Assembly: GCF_008370645.1 (NCBI RefSeq)
Contig: NZ_VTZN01000037.1
Span: forward strand, 1-34,313
DNA: 34,313 nucleotides
From: Mycobacterium simiae
GTDB taxonomy: Bacteria > Actinomycetota > Actinomycetes > Mycobacteriales > Mycobacteriaceae
Reading direction: 5' to 3'
Under the pieces are notes generated by a model that made no database searches, was not told where the DNA came from, and was given only the letters and a program-made list of their open reading frames with translations. Made by a program: the position numbers and the translations under genes. This document shows, piece by piece, positions 8,517 through 15,963 of this stretch (within the stretch, counting starts at the first letter, position 1; each line of letters opens with the position of its first letter).

Positions 8517-9387
8517 TCGAGTCGACCTCGCTCACCCGGGACTACTGCATCGGCACAGTGCGCTGCATCTCGCGGTCACCGCGGCCAAAGAATGTCTGCA
8601 GCAGGCGCGATGTGACCCCGACGACGTGGATCTTATTGTCAACGCGGGTATCTACCGCGACCGCAATCTGGGTGAGCCCGCGCTGGCCGCGCTGATCCAG
8701 GACGATATCGGGGCCAACCCGGAAGACCCACACGCCGGGGCTCACGGCACGTTCTCCTTTGACATCGCCAACGGCGCCTGCGGCGTGTTGACCGCGCTGC
8801 AAATCGTCGACGGATTCCTGCGAACACACAGCATCAATCGCGCGTTGATTGTCGCCAGCGATGCCGACCCCGGTCACGGGATGAGCGAGCACTTTGCGTT
8901 CTCGGCCGCCGGCGCGGCGCTGCTATGTGGGTGGACAGCTGACGACTACGGCCTAAGCCGGGTGTCCTGGGTGAACGCGGGAAACGGTGCGAGCGATGAG
9001 ATATTTCGTGCCACAGTCGGTTTCGCTGACGCGCGGAACGTCCTTCGGTTCAGCGAGTCGGCGGACGTGAATGAACAGTTTGCCGCCGCCGCCGCCCAAG
9101 CAGCGGCTGACTGCTTGGAGGCGCATGCGGTGCGGCTCTCGGCGATTGACCTGATCGTCGCTGCCCCGGCACGGCATGGTTTTCGTGCCGCGCTGGCCAA
9201 CCGGCTGGAGGTGCCGGTCGAGCTCATACAGGTGGCCGACGACGAGCATATGCACACCGCCGCGCTGGCCGCAGCGTTCGAGCGGCAGCGTAAGCAAGTC
9301 CCGGCGAACAAGCAGGTCTTGTTCGTCGCCGCCGGAGCGGGCGTCACCGCCGGCGCTGCCCTCTACCGCGAGCGCGACGTCGGCTGA
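8500..9387 (+). CDS. KAS III-like partner protein with degenerate catalytic triad
   Basis: A 295-residue thiolase-fold protein related to the gene before it. C94 in ANGACGVLTAL aligns with the nucleophile. At the histidine site the segment reads IVAAPARHGF rather than ITHQTSARAI, and at the asparagine site DDEHMHTAALA replaces RYGNTAST. The decarboxylating His/Asn pair therefore seems absent, and the protein is shorter than usual FabH (about 320-370). Such a protein could be a structural partner, as PqsB is for PqsC, or an acyl-transferase-only subunit. It begins inside the 3' end of the first ketosynthase gene (17-base overlap). Function is inferred from fold and context only. Confidence 0.75.
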   Translation: MGTVIDRVDLAHPGLLHRHSALHLAVTAAKECLQQARCDPDDVDLIVNAGIYRDRNLGEPALAALIQDDIGANPEDPHAGAHGTFSFDIANGACGVLTALQIVDGFLRTHSINRALIVASDADPGHGMSEHFAFSAAGAALLCGWTADDYGLSRVSWVNAGNGASDEIFRATVGFADARNVLRFSESADVNEQFAAAAAQAAADCLEAHAVRLSAIDLIVAAPARHGFRAALANRLEVPVELIQVADDEHMHTAALAAAFERQRKQVPANKQVLFVAAGAGVTAGAALYRERDVG

Positions 9388-9423
9388 ATAGGTAGACCCC
9401 AACGTCACCTCGCCCGGGCGGGG

Positions 9424-10048
9424 ATGCAGATCCAGCCGCTAACGCTGTTGTGTGTAACCGCATGTCTAGCTGGGCGCGATGCCAGCGATACGGGCTTTGA
9501 GGAACTGCGCGAGCTGTGCGCGGTAGCCGGCGACGAGTTCTCGCTGGCGATCGGCATGTCGGGGAGCATCATGGCGCTTGTGGTCAACGGCCGTGGTCGT
9601 GATGCGGCAAGGCTGGCCTGCGAGCTCATCGGGCTGATCGAATCAATCGGAGATCCGACGCTCACGGTCGGTCTGTTCTACGCGGGGAGCTACGCGAAAT
9701 GGAGGCCGGTGAGGTCCGGGAGGCTCGGCGACTGGCGCAGCGGGCCATCGATCTGGCCGGGGGAGATCCGACGAATCGGTTCACCATTGGCAATGGCAAC
9801 GGGTCTCAAGGGGACCGAGGCCGATCTGCGAGAAGCGCGCGTGGTCATCGACCGCTTGGCATCGGTGCCGACCGATCCCGGATTCGTCCCGAACTCTGCG
9901 GCTTCGCGGTTTGGTCGCACTGGCGCAGGGTGACGAGGCCAGCCACAACGAGTTCATGGCGAGCCTTCGGCCAGAGCGATTGCGCCGGGCTTCGAACCGC
10001 TCGCCGCCACCGCCGGTTGGCGCCGGGCTTTGACCGCGCCTCCGACAC
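9424..10048 (+). pseudogene. Remnant of a cyclase/AAA/TPR-family regulator, C-terminal part
   Basis: The sequence reads like the C-terminal repeat region of the large mycobacterial adenylate-cyclase/LuxR-type proteins (Rv0386, Rv1358, Rv2488c group), but only by changing frame. The first frame gives GDEFSLAIGMSG and ESIGDPTLTVGLF up to YAKW near 9702. The second gives MEAGEVREARRLAQRAIDLA, and the first resumes with GSPLAMATG and DLREARVVIDRLASVP. A third gives LRGLVALAQGDEASHNEFMA (about 9900-9960), then a further shift gives RAIAPGFEPLAATAG. At least four frameshifts and an internal deletion are needed, and the N-terminal cyclase and ATPase parts are missing. It ends where a 63-bp palindromic repeat begins. 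No intact product is expected. Confidence 0.65.
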
Positions 10049-10049
10049 C

Positions 10050-10112
10050 CGTCGAGACTGACACCAGCGCGGAAAAGTGCGAGAAGGTATGACGCTCACG
10101 TCAGTCTCGACG
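10050..10112 (+). repeat. 63-bp imperfect palindromic repeat, copy 1
   Basis: CGTCGAGACTGAC at 10050-10062 is the exact reverse complement of GTCAGTCTCGACG at 10100-10112. The interior contains GCGAGAAGGTATGACG. A copy at 13796-13858 (inverted) agrees at 53 of 63 positions, and a more diverged 63-base copy lies at 29983-30045. Here it separates two gene remnants. Confidence 0.75.
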
Positions 10113-10124
10113 CAAGGACCGCGA

Positions 10125-10300
10125 TCCCCTGGGTACGTCGCGGCGGCAACGCCCGATACGTAGGGTTTGGGTGCCACGAAATGGATAGTGCCGACCCCGA
10201 TCAAGAGTGCGGCGACCCCGGTACGCGGCGATCTGGTTGGGGTCCCGTCAAGCGGTGAGCGGCTCAGGCGCCGGTGAGTTCCAATTGAATTGTGCGTCAT
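10125..10300 (-). pseudogene. 5' fragment of a DoxX-like membrane protein gene
   Basis: On the minus strand an ATG at 10300 has a good ribosome binding site (AAAGGGGA at 10312-10305) and leads into VAALLIGVGTIHFVAPKPY. That segment closely resembles the first membrane helix and HFVAPKPF motif of mycobacterial DoxX-family proteins (usually about 120-140 residues). After the motif the homology stops, and the frame runs on without recognisable sequence through the 63-bp repeat. I infer a truncated gene whose 3' part was lost at or near the repeat. The 136 bases from 10301 to the methyltransferase stop hold nothing recognised. Confidence 0.5.
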
Positions 10301-10436
10301 CGCTTCCCCTTTCGACCTGTTTGCCGGGCGTGCGTTGCGCCGCTACCCACCGCTTCCCGTGCGATCCGCCTGTGTAACGACAGTAGTTGCGGCCACATGC
10401 TAAGCGCTTCACCAGGTCTGCTGGTCAAGGAGCTGT

Positions 10437-11072
10437 TCAGTTGAGTCGCGCCAACCAGATCGTGTGATGACCACAACCGGGGTCCTCCACCACGTGCGTG
10501 ACCACTTCGAACCCATTGCCGTGCAGCAGCGCTCGGTATTCGGCTGCATCCAGGCTGGCGTGATAGAGCGGCTCACCCTGATAGGTGCCAATCAGCTCGC
10601 CGGCCGATGTGCCGCTGGTGAACATCAGCGCGGCGCCTGGCGCGGCATGCTGTTGGAAGGCGGCAAACATTCGGCGTTGATCGGCCTGGGGAAGATGAAA
10701 AAAGCTGTCCCAGGCTAGGATTGCGTCAAACTTTCGGTTCAGAGCCAGATTGCGGATGTCGGCGACATGCCATTCGTGGGTGGGGAAGCGACTCACGCAC
10801 CTGGCGATCATTGCCGTCGACGCATCCACTCCTGTCACCCGGCAACCACGGTCGATCAGATAATGGGCAATCGGTACGCCGGTTCCGCAGCCGAGGTCAA
10901 GCACCTGGGAGTTCGCCGGGAGCAAGTTCAAAAGCCGGTCAAGCCAAATCTTTTCGAGCAGATCTCGGCGATCGTGTGACCATGACGCAGCGTGTTGTTG
11001 GTAGATGTCGATCACGCGGTCCGCGCCGGCGATAGCGTCTCGGCGCCGTTTCCGATCGCTTTCGACATCCAT
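10437..11072 (-). CDS. SAM-dependent class I methyltransferase
   Basis: A protein of about 211 residues with a Rossmann methyltransferase core. Motif I VLDLGCGTGVPIAHYL is near residue 57-72, followed by the acidic end of strand 2 in VTGVDAS and DAILAWDSFFHLPQ as motif IV/post-I. It fits the Methyltransf_25/11 type and the substrate is unknown. I chose ATG 11072, giving MDVESDRKRRR. An upstream in-frame ATG at 11132 would add 20 residues of low-complexity sequence and has no better ribosome site. The gene is divergent from the SRPBCC gene across about 98 bases. It could be a small-molecule methyltransferase, but nothing nearby fixes the pathway. Confidence 0.8.
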   Translation of the reverse strand: MDVESDRKRRRDAIAGADRVIDIYQQHAASWSHDRRDLLEKIWLDRLLNLLPANSQVLDLGCGTGVPIAHYLIDRGCRVTGVDASTAMIARCVSRFPTHEWHVADIRNLALNRKFDAILAWDSFFHLPQADQRRMFAAFQQHAAPGAALMFTSGTSAGELIGTYQGEPLYHASLDAAEYRALLHGNGFEVVTHVVEDPGCGHHTIWLARLN

Positions 11073-11170
11073 CCACCCATCGTGCCTGCCACTGCGGCCA
11101 CTTACCAGCCATGTGTTGGCGGCGTCTAACATGTGCGGCAGTACACGGCATCGGCCGGACAGGAGATCTC

Positions 11171-11632
11171 ATGGTCGAGATTCATGTGGCGCGCACCATC
11201 GCCGCACCTATCGAGCAGGTCTTCGACCTGCTGGCTGACCCGAACGTGCTGACGGCAGCCCCGTTGGTCCTCAGGGCCGGGTGGGCCAAGGATTCGTCCC
11301 CGCCGGGAGCCGGCGCGGTGCGTGAGGTGATCGGAATCGGCATCTGGTTTCTGGAGGCAATCACGGCCTTCGACCGGCCGGGCAGCTATTCCTACCTCAT
11401 CGTGCGCTCATTTCCGCCGTTCAACCACCACGGCGGCACACTAACCTTCAGTGTGTCAGGCAACAGCACCCACGTCGATTGGCTGAGCAGCTATACGCAC
11501 CCGGCGCGGGCAGGCGGCAAGGTCCTGGAGTCGGTTACCCGGCCGCTGCTGCGGTCGAGCTTTCTTGCGGTTCTGGCCGGCTGCGCAGCAACCCTGGAAG
11601 GCCGGGACGGCTGCAGCCGTGGTAGGCACTGA
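11171..11632 (+). CDS. SRPBCC (polyketide cyclase/START-like) family protein
   Basis: A 153-residue protein opening with VEIHVARTIAAPIEQVFDLLADP, the typical first strand and helix of the SRPBCC superfamily, which binds hydrophobic ligands in a deep cavity. Later segments VREVIGIGIWFLEAIT, GTLTFSVSGNSTHVDW and a C-terminal long helix fit the fold. Start ATG 11171 is set by AGGAG at 11161-11165. A longer reading from 11111 lacks such a site. The ligand or reaction is unknown. The stop is followed within 45 bases by the truncated flavoenzyme gene on the same strand, so the two may once have formed an operon. Confidence 0.78.
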   Translation: MVEIHVARTIAAPIEQVFDLLADPNVLTAAPLVLRAGWAKDSSPPGAGAVREVIGIGIWFLEAITAFDRPGSYSYLIVRSFPPFNHHGGTLTFSVSGNSTHVDWLSSYTHPARAGGKVLESVTRPLLRSSFLAVLAGCAATLEGRDGCSRGRH

Positions 11633-11676
11633 TTGGGCTCGCTGTTCGGCCTTCCGGAGTGAGTGAGGACGAACTG

Positions 11677-12288
11677 ATGGCTTCGACAACCGCCGCGCTG
11701 GCGCGAGGCATGCGGGAGCTGGTGCGGGCCCAGGCCGATGAATCCGAGCGCATCCGCACGCTGACGGACGCGATCGTCGACCAAATGTGGACCACCGGGC
11801 TGATGTCGGCTTTCAATCCGGTCGCGGCGGGCGGCATTGAGCCGTCGTTTCCCGAAATGATCGAGACGTGGATCGAAATGGCTTGGCAGGATGGGTCATT
11901 CGGTTGGATCGGCATTGCCAACCTGCCGTCGGCGTTCGCTGCGGCGAGCTATCTTCCTGATGAGGGCTTTGCCGAGGTGTTCACCGCGCACGCCAACCAC
12001 GTCACGATGGGAGGCCAGTTTTTCCCGAACGGGCAGGGGATGACGGTGGACGGCGGTTACCGGCTGAGCGGATCGTGGAGTTTCGGCTCGGGAATCGGTC
12101 ATTCGCAATACATCGCGGCCGGGTTTTTGCCTATGGACAACGGGGAAATGCGCTGGGTCAGCGACGGTGTTCCAGATATGCGGGTGGCGGTGGTTCCGCG
12201 GGACGAGATCAGCTTCGACGGCGGATGGTATGTGCAGGTCGTCGCGGGCGTGGAGCGAATCAAGCGATGGGGCGAGCGCCGGTTCTAA
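11677..12288 (+). pseudogene. Truncated acyl-CoA-dehydrogenase-fold flavin monooxygenase, 5' half
   Basis: About 203 residues of a protein normally near 390. The visible part is the N-terminal helical and middle beta domains of the group D flavin monooxygenase/acyl-CoA dehydrogenase superfamily (HsaA/HpaB-like): WIEMAWQDGSFGWIGIANLP, GGQFFPNGQGMTVDGGYRLSG, SWSFGSGIGHSQYIAAGF. Homology ends near DGGWYVQV, where the family continues with a GTGS-type segment and the whole C-terminal four-helix domain. Here about 16 unrelated residues lead to a stop at 12288, four bases before the convergent gene ends. I infer a 3' deletion. GTG at 11659 is an alternative start. Without the C-terminal domain flavin binding and tetramerisation should fail. 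Confidence 0.65.
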
Positions 12289-12291
12289 GCC

Positions 12292-13125
12292 TCAGTCCGC
12301 CGCTATGTTTCGCGGTTTTGAAGGTGACAGTGCCGTCACGATCCCGGCTCCCAGGCTGCCGACCACAATCAGCGTTATGCCCATGATCAGATCAACGGAG
12401 TCGGTGAAGAAACCCACGATTGCGGTGACTACCAGGAACTTTGGTAGCCACTGGATGATCTGAACAATCGAAGGCAGCTGCGCTGGTTGCCCGTTGGCCA
12501 GGTCGACCTTGGCCGCGGCGTAACCTGGGTAGAACTCCGTGACCGACACCGCGAAGAAGATTGCCGCTAGCTGCAGAATCCACCCAGTCCAGAAGTTGCC
12601 GGCGTCGCGAAAGACGTAGTCGCCGACGAAGCCGGCACCGGCTGCGAAGGTGAAGGCGCTCGCCCATGCGGCCGTGATCACGCCGTTAATCCGCTTGAAC
12701 AGCGGGCTGTCCCAATGCTCTGGTGAGGTGGTGTCCTTGGCGTAGGCGATGGTGAACGGTTTTCCGATCAGCAGGGTCAGCCAAGCGAAGCCAGCCAGCA
12801 CGATGTTCGTCAGCTCACCAGCCCACAATTCCAGCCACTGGATGACGCCGGCGGTCGCAAGCAGGCCGACGACGGCGAGCGCCCCGAAGAACACGGCGCT
12901 GAAGATCTCCAGAGCGTGAATCTTGATGCCACGGCTGCGCCCGACAACCATGACGAGCAGTGAGAACCCGAGGGCAGCGAGCGTCGCTTCCGCGAAGCGT
13001 CCAGGTCCCGACAGGATCGAGAGCAGCACCCACGGCGCTATTCCGGCGAACGGCGACTTGAGGAATGTATCGATGAAATTCGCGCGGCCGGGGCCTTTGG
13101 CTTGCGGGCGGGTCGTCGAGTCCAT
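12292..13125 (-). CDS. Multi-pass integral membrane protein, PadR-linked
   Basis: A 277-residue protein with about seven or eight hydrophobic helices, for example APWVLLSILSG, LGFSLLVMVVG, IFSAVFFGALAVVGLLA, IVLAGFAWLTLLIG, WILQLAAIFFAVSVTEF and the C-terminal IMGITLIVVGSLGAGIV. I do not recognise the family or a transport signature. ATG 13125 is chosen because AGGAG lies five bases upstream. The longer reading from 13158 would start inside an operator. It is divergent from a padR gene across a promoter region with two TGACATGTC repeats and a TTGACA -35, so it is the probable target of that repressor. PadR regulators often control membrane exporters under stress from phenolics or antibiotics, which is only an analogy here. 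Confidence 0.78.
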   Translation of the reverse strand: MDSTTRPQAKGPGRANFIDTFLKSPFAGIAPWVLLSILSGPGRFAEATLAALGFSLLVMVVGRSRGIKIHALEIFSAVFFGALAVVGLLATAGVIQWLELWAGELTNIVLAGFAWLTLLIGKPFTIAYAKDTTSPEHWDSPLFKRINGVITAAWASAFTFAAGAGFVGDYVFRDAGNFWTGWILQLAAIFFAVSVTEFYPGYAAAKVDLANGQPAQLPSIVQIIQWLPKFLVVTAIVGFFTDSVDLIMGITLIVVGSLGAGIVTALSPSKPRNIAAD

Positions 13126-13152
13126 CTCAACTCCTGGCATATATTCCACTAT

Positions 13153-13208
13153 TGACATGTCGATACTGTCATTTCATTAGTGACATGTCAAGGCTGGACG
13201 GTTAAGAT
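13153..13208. promoter_or_regulatory. Divergent PadR promoter/operator region
   Basis: TGACATGTC at 13153-13161 and the perfect palindrome TGACATGTCA at 13181-13190 are 28 bases apart. On the minus strand TTGACA (13191-13186), a 17-base spacer and CAGTAT (13168-13163) form a promoter for the membrane protein. On the plus strand TAAGAT at 13203-13208 lies six bases before the GTG of padR. One repeat overlaps both -35 regions and the other the minus-strand start site, as expected for a repressor operator. Confidence 0.65.
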
Positions 13209-13214
13209 GGAGAC

Positions 13215-13751
13215 GTGAGCCTGCGACATGCGGCATTGGGATTGCTTTCCCAGCAGCCCGGCAGCGGATATGACCTGCTGAAGAGATTCAAACTGTCGAT
13301 GGACAACGTCTGGCCGGCCACCCAAAGCCAGCTCTATGGCGAGCTCAACAAGCTGGCCGCAGCGGGATTGATCAAGGCATCCGATATCGGGCCGCGGGGG
13401 CGCAAGGAGTATGCGATCACTGACGCGGGACGTGCTGAGCTCTATCGGTGGATGACGTCTCCGCAGGAGGATCCGCCGCTTCGAAATGCCGCGCTATTGC
13501 GTGTCTTTCTACTCGGCCAGCTCACCCCGAGCCAGGCGCGCAAGTATGTGGAGTCGCTGTTATCTGCGGCACAGCAGGAGCACGCGCACTACGAGCAGCT
13601 TCGAGACACCCACGACTGGTCCGACGACGACGACAGCTTCTTTGGCCGCGCCGCTTTGGAGCAGGGATTGCGCTGGACCCGGCAGGAGATCGAATGGGCC
13701 ACCTGGGTCATCGAGGGTTTGGATCGGCGAAGTGCCCCACGCAAGCACTAG
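13215..13751 (+). CDS. PadR-family transcriptional regulator
   Basis: A 178-residue PadR regulator. The winged-helix domain (about 1-80) shows the family features LRHAALGLLSQQPGSGYDLL, WPATQSQLYGELNKLAAAGL and GRKEYAITDAGRAEL. The C-terminal part (about 85-178) is the helical dimerisation region, with LRVFLLGQLTPSQARKYVES and a terminal coiled segment ending EWATWVIEGL. The GTG start has no separated ribosome site but sits where transcription should begin after the TAAGAT -10, so a leaderless mRNA is likely. It is divergent from, and probably represses, the membrane protein gene, and may repress itself through the overlapping operator. The ligand is unknown. Confidence 0.88.
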   Translation: MSLRHAALGLLSQQPGSGYDLLKRFKLSMDNVWPATQSQLYGELNKLAAAGLIKASDIGPRGRKEYAITDAGRAELYRWMTSPQEDPPLRNAALLRVFLLGQLTPSQARKYVESLLSAAQQEHAHYEQLRDTHDWSDDDDSFFGRAALEQGLRWTRQEIEWATWVIEGLDRRSAPRKH

Positions 13752-13795
13752 CGGTCTGGTCGGTCAGGTCGCCGGGGTGGGGATTGCGGTCGCTG

Positions 13796-13858
13796 CGCCG
13801 AGACTGTCGTTGGCGTCACGCCTTCTCGCGTTTTTCCGCGCTGGCGTCAGTTTCGACG
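13796..13858 (-). repeat. 63-bp imperfect palindromic repeat, copy 2 (inverted)
   Basis: Read on the minus strand it aligns without gaps to copy 1 (10050-10112), 53 of 63 positions identical. The strongest match is CCAGCGCGGAAAA and GCGAGAAGG. It fills most of the 144-base gap between the convergent padR and aminotransferase genes and could serve as a terminator hairpin there. Confidence 0.75.
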
Positions 13859-13895
13859 CGTACCGACCCCCGACGAATTCACCAGTGCGCCACCA

Positions 13896-15095
13896 CTAGC
13901 GGGAGTCCAGCAGCGCCTGGCCCATTCGCGATATGGCTTCGGTCAGGATGGTTTGGGACGTCGCGAAATTGATGCGTACGTGCCCGGCTCCGCCGGTTCC
14001 GAAGACGTAGCCAGAACTGAGTGCTACCCGGGCATGGTCCCGAAACCACCGGGCCGGCCCGGACAGGTCGGAGACCACCGCGAGGCCAGCGCGCACCTCG
14101 TCATCGAAACCGAGTTGGCGGCAATCCAGCCAAGCGAGATACGTGCCTTGCGGCCAGAGGTATTTCGCCCCGCGGAGGTGCTGGCTGGCCAAATCAGCCA
14201 GTAGCGTTCGGTTGGCGTCCAGGCCCTGCAGTAGCGCGTCCAGCCATTCGCCGCCGCTGCGGAATGCCGCCGTGTGGGCGATGACACCCAGGTGGCTAGG
14301 CCCGTGACTGACCTCTTCGGGCATCCGGCGAAGGTCGCTGGCTGCCTCGGCACCGGCAATGGCCAGGGCTGCTTTCAGCCCGCACAGATTCCACGCTTTG
14401 GACGCGGATATCAACGCCAACGCGTTCTCGGCCCCAGGCACGCTGAGATACGGCGTGAATCGCGCTCCAGGCAACACGAGCGGCGCATGAATCTCGTCGG
14501 ATACCACCCGGACACCGAATTGGCGCGCCCGTTCGGCGACCTTGCATAGTTCCTCGGCGGTGTGCACGGCTCCGGTCGGGTTGTGCGGATTACACAACAA
14601 ATAGGCGACGTTACCGCCGAAGCGACGGGCTCGGGAGAACGCTTCTGCCAACGCGTCCAGGTCAAGTCGGCCATCGGCACCCAGTGGCGCTTCCATCACA
14701 CGACGGCCATCGTGCGAGACGAATGCGTAGAACGGGGCGTATACCGGTGAATTGACTATCACGGTGTCACCGCGATCGGTGACCAGACGCAACGTCTCCA
14801 CGACACCGAGCATCACGTCGGGCACGATGGCCGTGCGGTCGACCGACATGTCGTGCCATTGCCACCGCTGGGCAGCGAATTCAGCGACCGCCTCGGCATA
14901 GCCAGTTCCGAAAGGATATCCGGTATCGCCGTTGTCGATGGCTTGGTGGATGGACTCGGCCACCGCCGGCGCGAGATTGACGTCCATCTCTGCGACCCAC
15001 AATGGCAAGACATCGGCGGGGTAAGCACGCCACTTCAAACTTGTGCGGCGGCGCAATTGCTCAAGCGTCGTTACCTCGAGCGGGTTGTCAGTCAC
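13896..15095 (-). CDS. PLP-dependent MalY/PatB-type aminotransferase/C-S lyase (Rv2294-like)
   Basis: A fold-type I PLP enzyme of about 399 residues, similar to Rv2294 of M. tuberculosis. Signatures include PLWVAEMDV near the N-terminus, [47 protein letters not shown] and the PLP lysine in [12 protein letters not shown] (near residue 230). This motif set is that of the cystathionine beta-lyase-like PatB/MalY branch rather than classic aspartate aminotransferase, so a beta C-S lyase activity on cystathionine or related thio-amino acids is likely. GTG 15095 and TTG 15101 are both possible starts. A TAACGT at 15109-15104 (minus strand) gives a very short leader. The strand is the same as sseB and yjcE, as in M. 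tuberculosis synteny. Confidence 0.87.
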   Translation of the reverse strand: MTDNPLEVTTLEQLRRRTSLKWRAYPADVLPLWVAEMDVNLAPAVAESIHQAIDNGDTGYPFGTGYAEAVAEFAAQRWQWHDMSVDRTAIVPDVMLGVVETLRLVTDRGDTVIVNSPVYAPFYAFVSHDGRRVMEAPLGADGRLDLDALAEAFSRARRFGGNVAYLLCNPHNPTGAVHTAEELCKVAERARQFGVRVVSDEIHAPLVLPGARFTPYLSVPGAENALALISASKAWNLCGLKAALAIAGAEAASDLRRMPEEVSHGPSHLGVIAHTAAFRSGGEWLDALLQGLDANRTLLADLASQHLRGAKYLWPQGTYLAWLDCRQLGFDDEVRAGLAVVSDLSGPARWFRDHARVALSSGYVFGTGGAGHVRINFATSQTILTEAISRMGQALLDSR

Positions 15096-15370
15096 AAGCA
15101 ACCACGTTAGCGGTCAACCATTGTCGTCCATCTAGTCCACCAGGACCGCCCGTCAGGTGCAGCTCTGGGCGTCTGCAACGTAATAGCCTCGCCTTCGGCG
15201 GTGAAGTTACACATAGTGACCGGCACCGGGCCCCCGGTAGCGGCTGCGACCAGGCTGATTCGTCAGGCATGCCTGCCACCCCTGGTTGGTGATGGACAGC
15301 GGCGCGATGCTGTCCGACACCGCCCGCTCGGGCGCTCGTCAGTTCAGGCCGCAGCTACGGTGAGAACACC

Positions 15371-15560
15371 GGTTCCCGCGTAGTCCGGGCTGGTTTCACC
15401 AACACCAGGGTGTTGCCCAGCGCCGTCCCGTCGGCGGACATTGGTCGCCCGGCCGCTCCCCCGCAGCGGGCGGTACCCCCAGCTTGGGGTCCGGGGGTGG
15501 ACAAGAGTCGTTGTGGGTGTGGCCACAGCGGGCCAGATTCACCGCGGCGTTGGTGTCTGT
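15371..15560 (-). pseudogene. Possible C-terminal remnant of a TnpB-type transposon protein
   Basis: In the 610 bases between the aminotransferase and vapB no intact gene is seen. On the minus strand 15557-15528 reads DTNAAVNLAR followed by CGHTH, very like the D-x-N-A-A-x-N-L-A end of the RuvC domain in IS607/IS605-family TnpB. A different frame further on gives GNTLVLVKPARTTREPVFSP and a stop, resembling a TnpB tail. One frameshift joins them. No transposon ends or upstream zinc-ribbon residues were found. The segment 15449-15504 is rich in C/G runs that can pair. Confidence 0.35.
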
Positions 15561-15600
15561 CGGCCGGCATCATCGCACCGTCGGCTGGCCGGGTGTTCAC

Positions 15601-15642
15601 TGCCGATGCCGATGCCGATGCCGGTGCCGATGCCGATGCCGA
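15601..15642. repeat. Hexanucleotide tandem repeat, seven TGCCGA units
   Basis: Seven consecutive six-base units, six of them TGCCGA and the fourth TGCCGG, then TGG. The array ends 64 bases before the vapB start. A whole-codon unit suggests either a decayed coding repeat or slippage in non-coding DNA. It lies between the TnpB-like remnant and the toxin-antitoxin promoter. Confidence 0.85.
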
Positions 15643-15692
15643 TGGCGTGGTTGGTCCAACCGCTTTCACCTCGGAGAGGCACAATAGTGATG

Positions 15693-15698
15693 TATGAT
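15693..15698 (+). promoter_or_regulatory. -10 element for leaderless vapB
   Basis: TATGAT lies seven bases before the ATG at 15706, so transcription would begin at or next to the start codon. This argues against the upstream in-frame ATG at 15694, which overlaps the -10 element. Confidence 0.5.
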
Positions 15699-15705
15699 GC
15701 GGTGT

Positions 15706-15963
15706 ATGCGTCGGACCAATATCTACCTCGACGAGCGGCAGACCGCAAGCTTGGACAGGTTGGCGAAACAGGAAGGCGTGTCACGGGCCGAGCTCATCCG
15801 CCAACTGCTGCAGCGTGCACTGGCCAGCGCTGACGACAATCTGGCCTCGGATCTCAAAGCGATCGACGATTCGTTCGGCACTCTTCGAGGCCTCGACGTG
15901 GCGGGGCGTTTTCCCGGTGATCGTGAGGAACACCTTGCCCGAATGTGGCGCCGAACGTCGTGA
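15706..15963 (+). CDS. vapB: VapB-type ribbon-helix-helix antitoxin
   Basis: An 85-residue antitoxin. The N-terminal RHH DNA-binding domain (about 1-45) is seen as RRTNIYLDERQTASLDRLAK followed by the turn and second helix EGVSRAELIRQLLQRAL. The acidic, less ordered C-terminal part (SADDNLASDLKAIDDSFG and the end GDREEHLARMWRR) should wrap the toxin. ATG 15706 is preferred over 15694 because a TATGAT -10 sits seven bases before it and the RHH strand then starts at residue 2. The pair is expected to repress its own promoter. The vapC start overlaps its stop as GTGA. I do not assign it to a numbered M. tuberculosis VapBC pair. Confidence 0.85.
   Translation: MRRTNIYLDERQTASLDRLAKQEGVSRAELIRQLLQRALASADDNLASDLKAIDDSFGTLRGLDVAGRFPGDREEHLARMWRRTS

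Noticed and set aside
15601..15642. Hexamer array as a CRISPR or protein repeat
   Set aside because: Units are six bases with no spacers, and no intact reading frame with start signals covers it.
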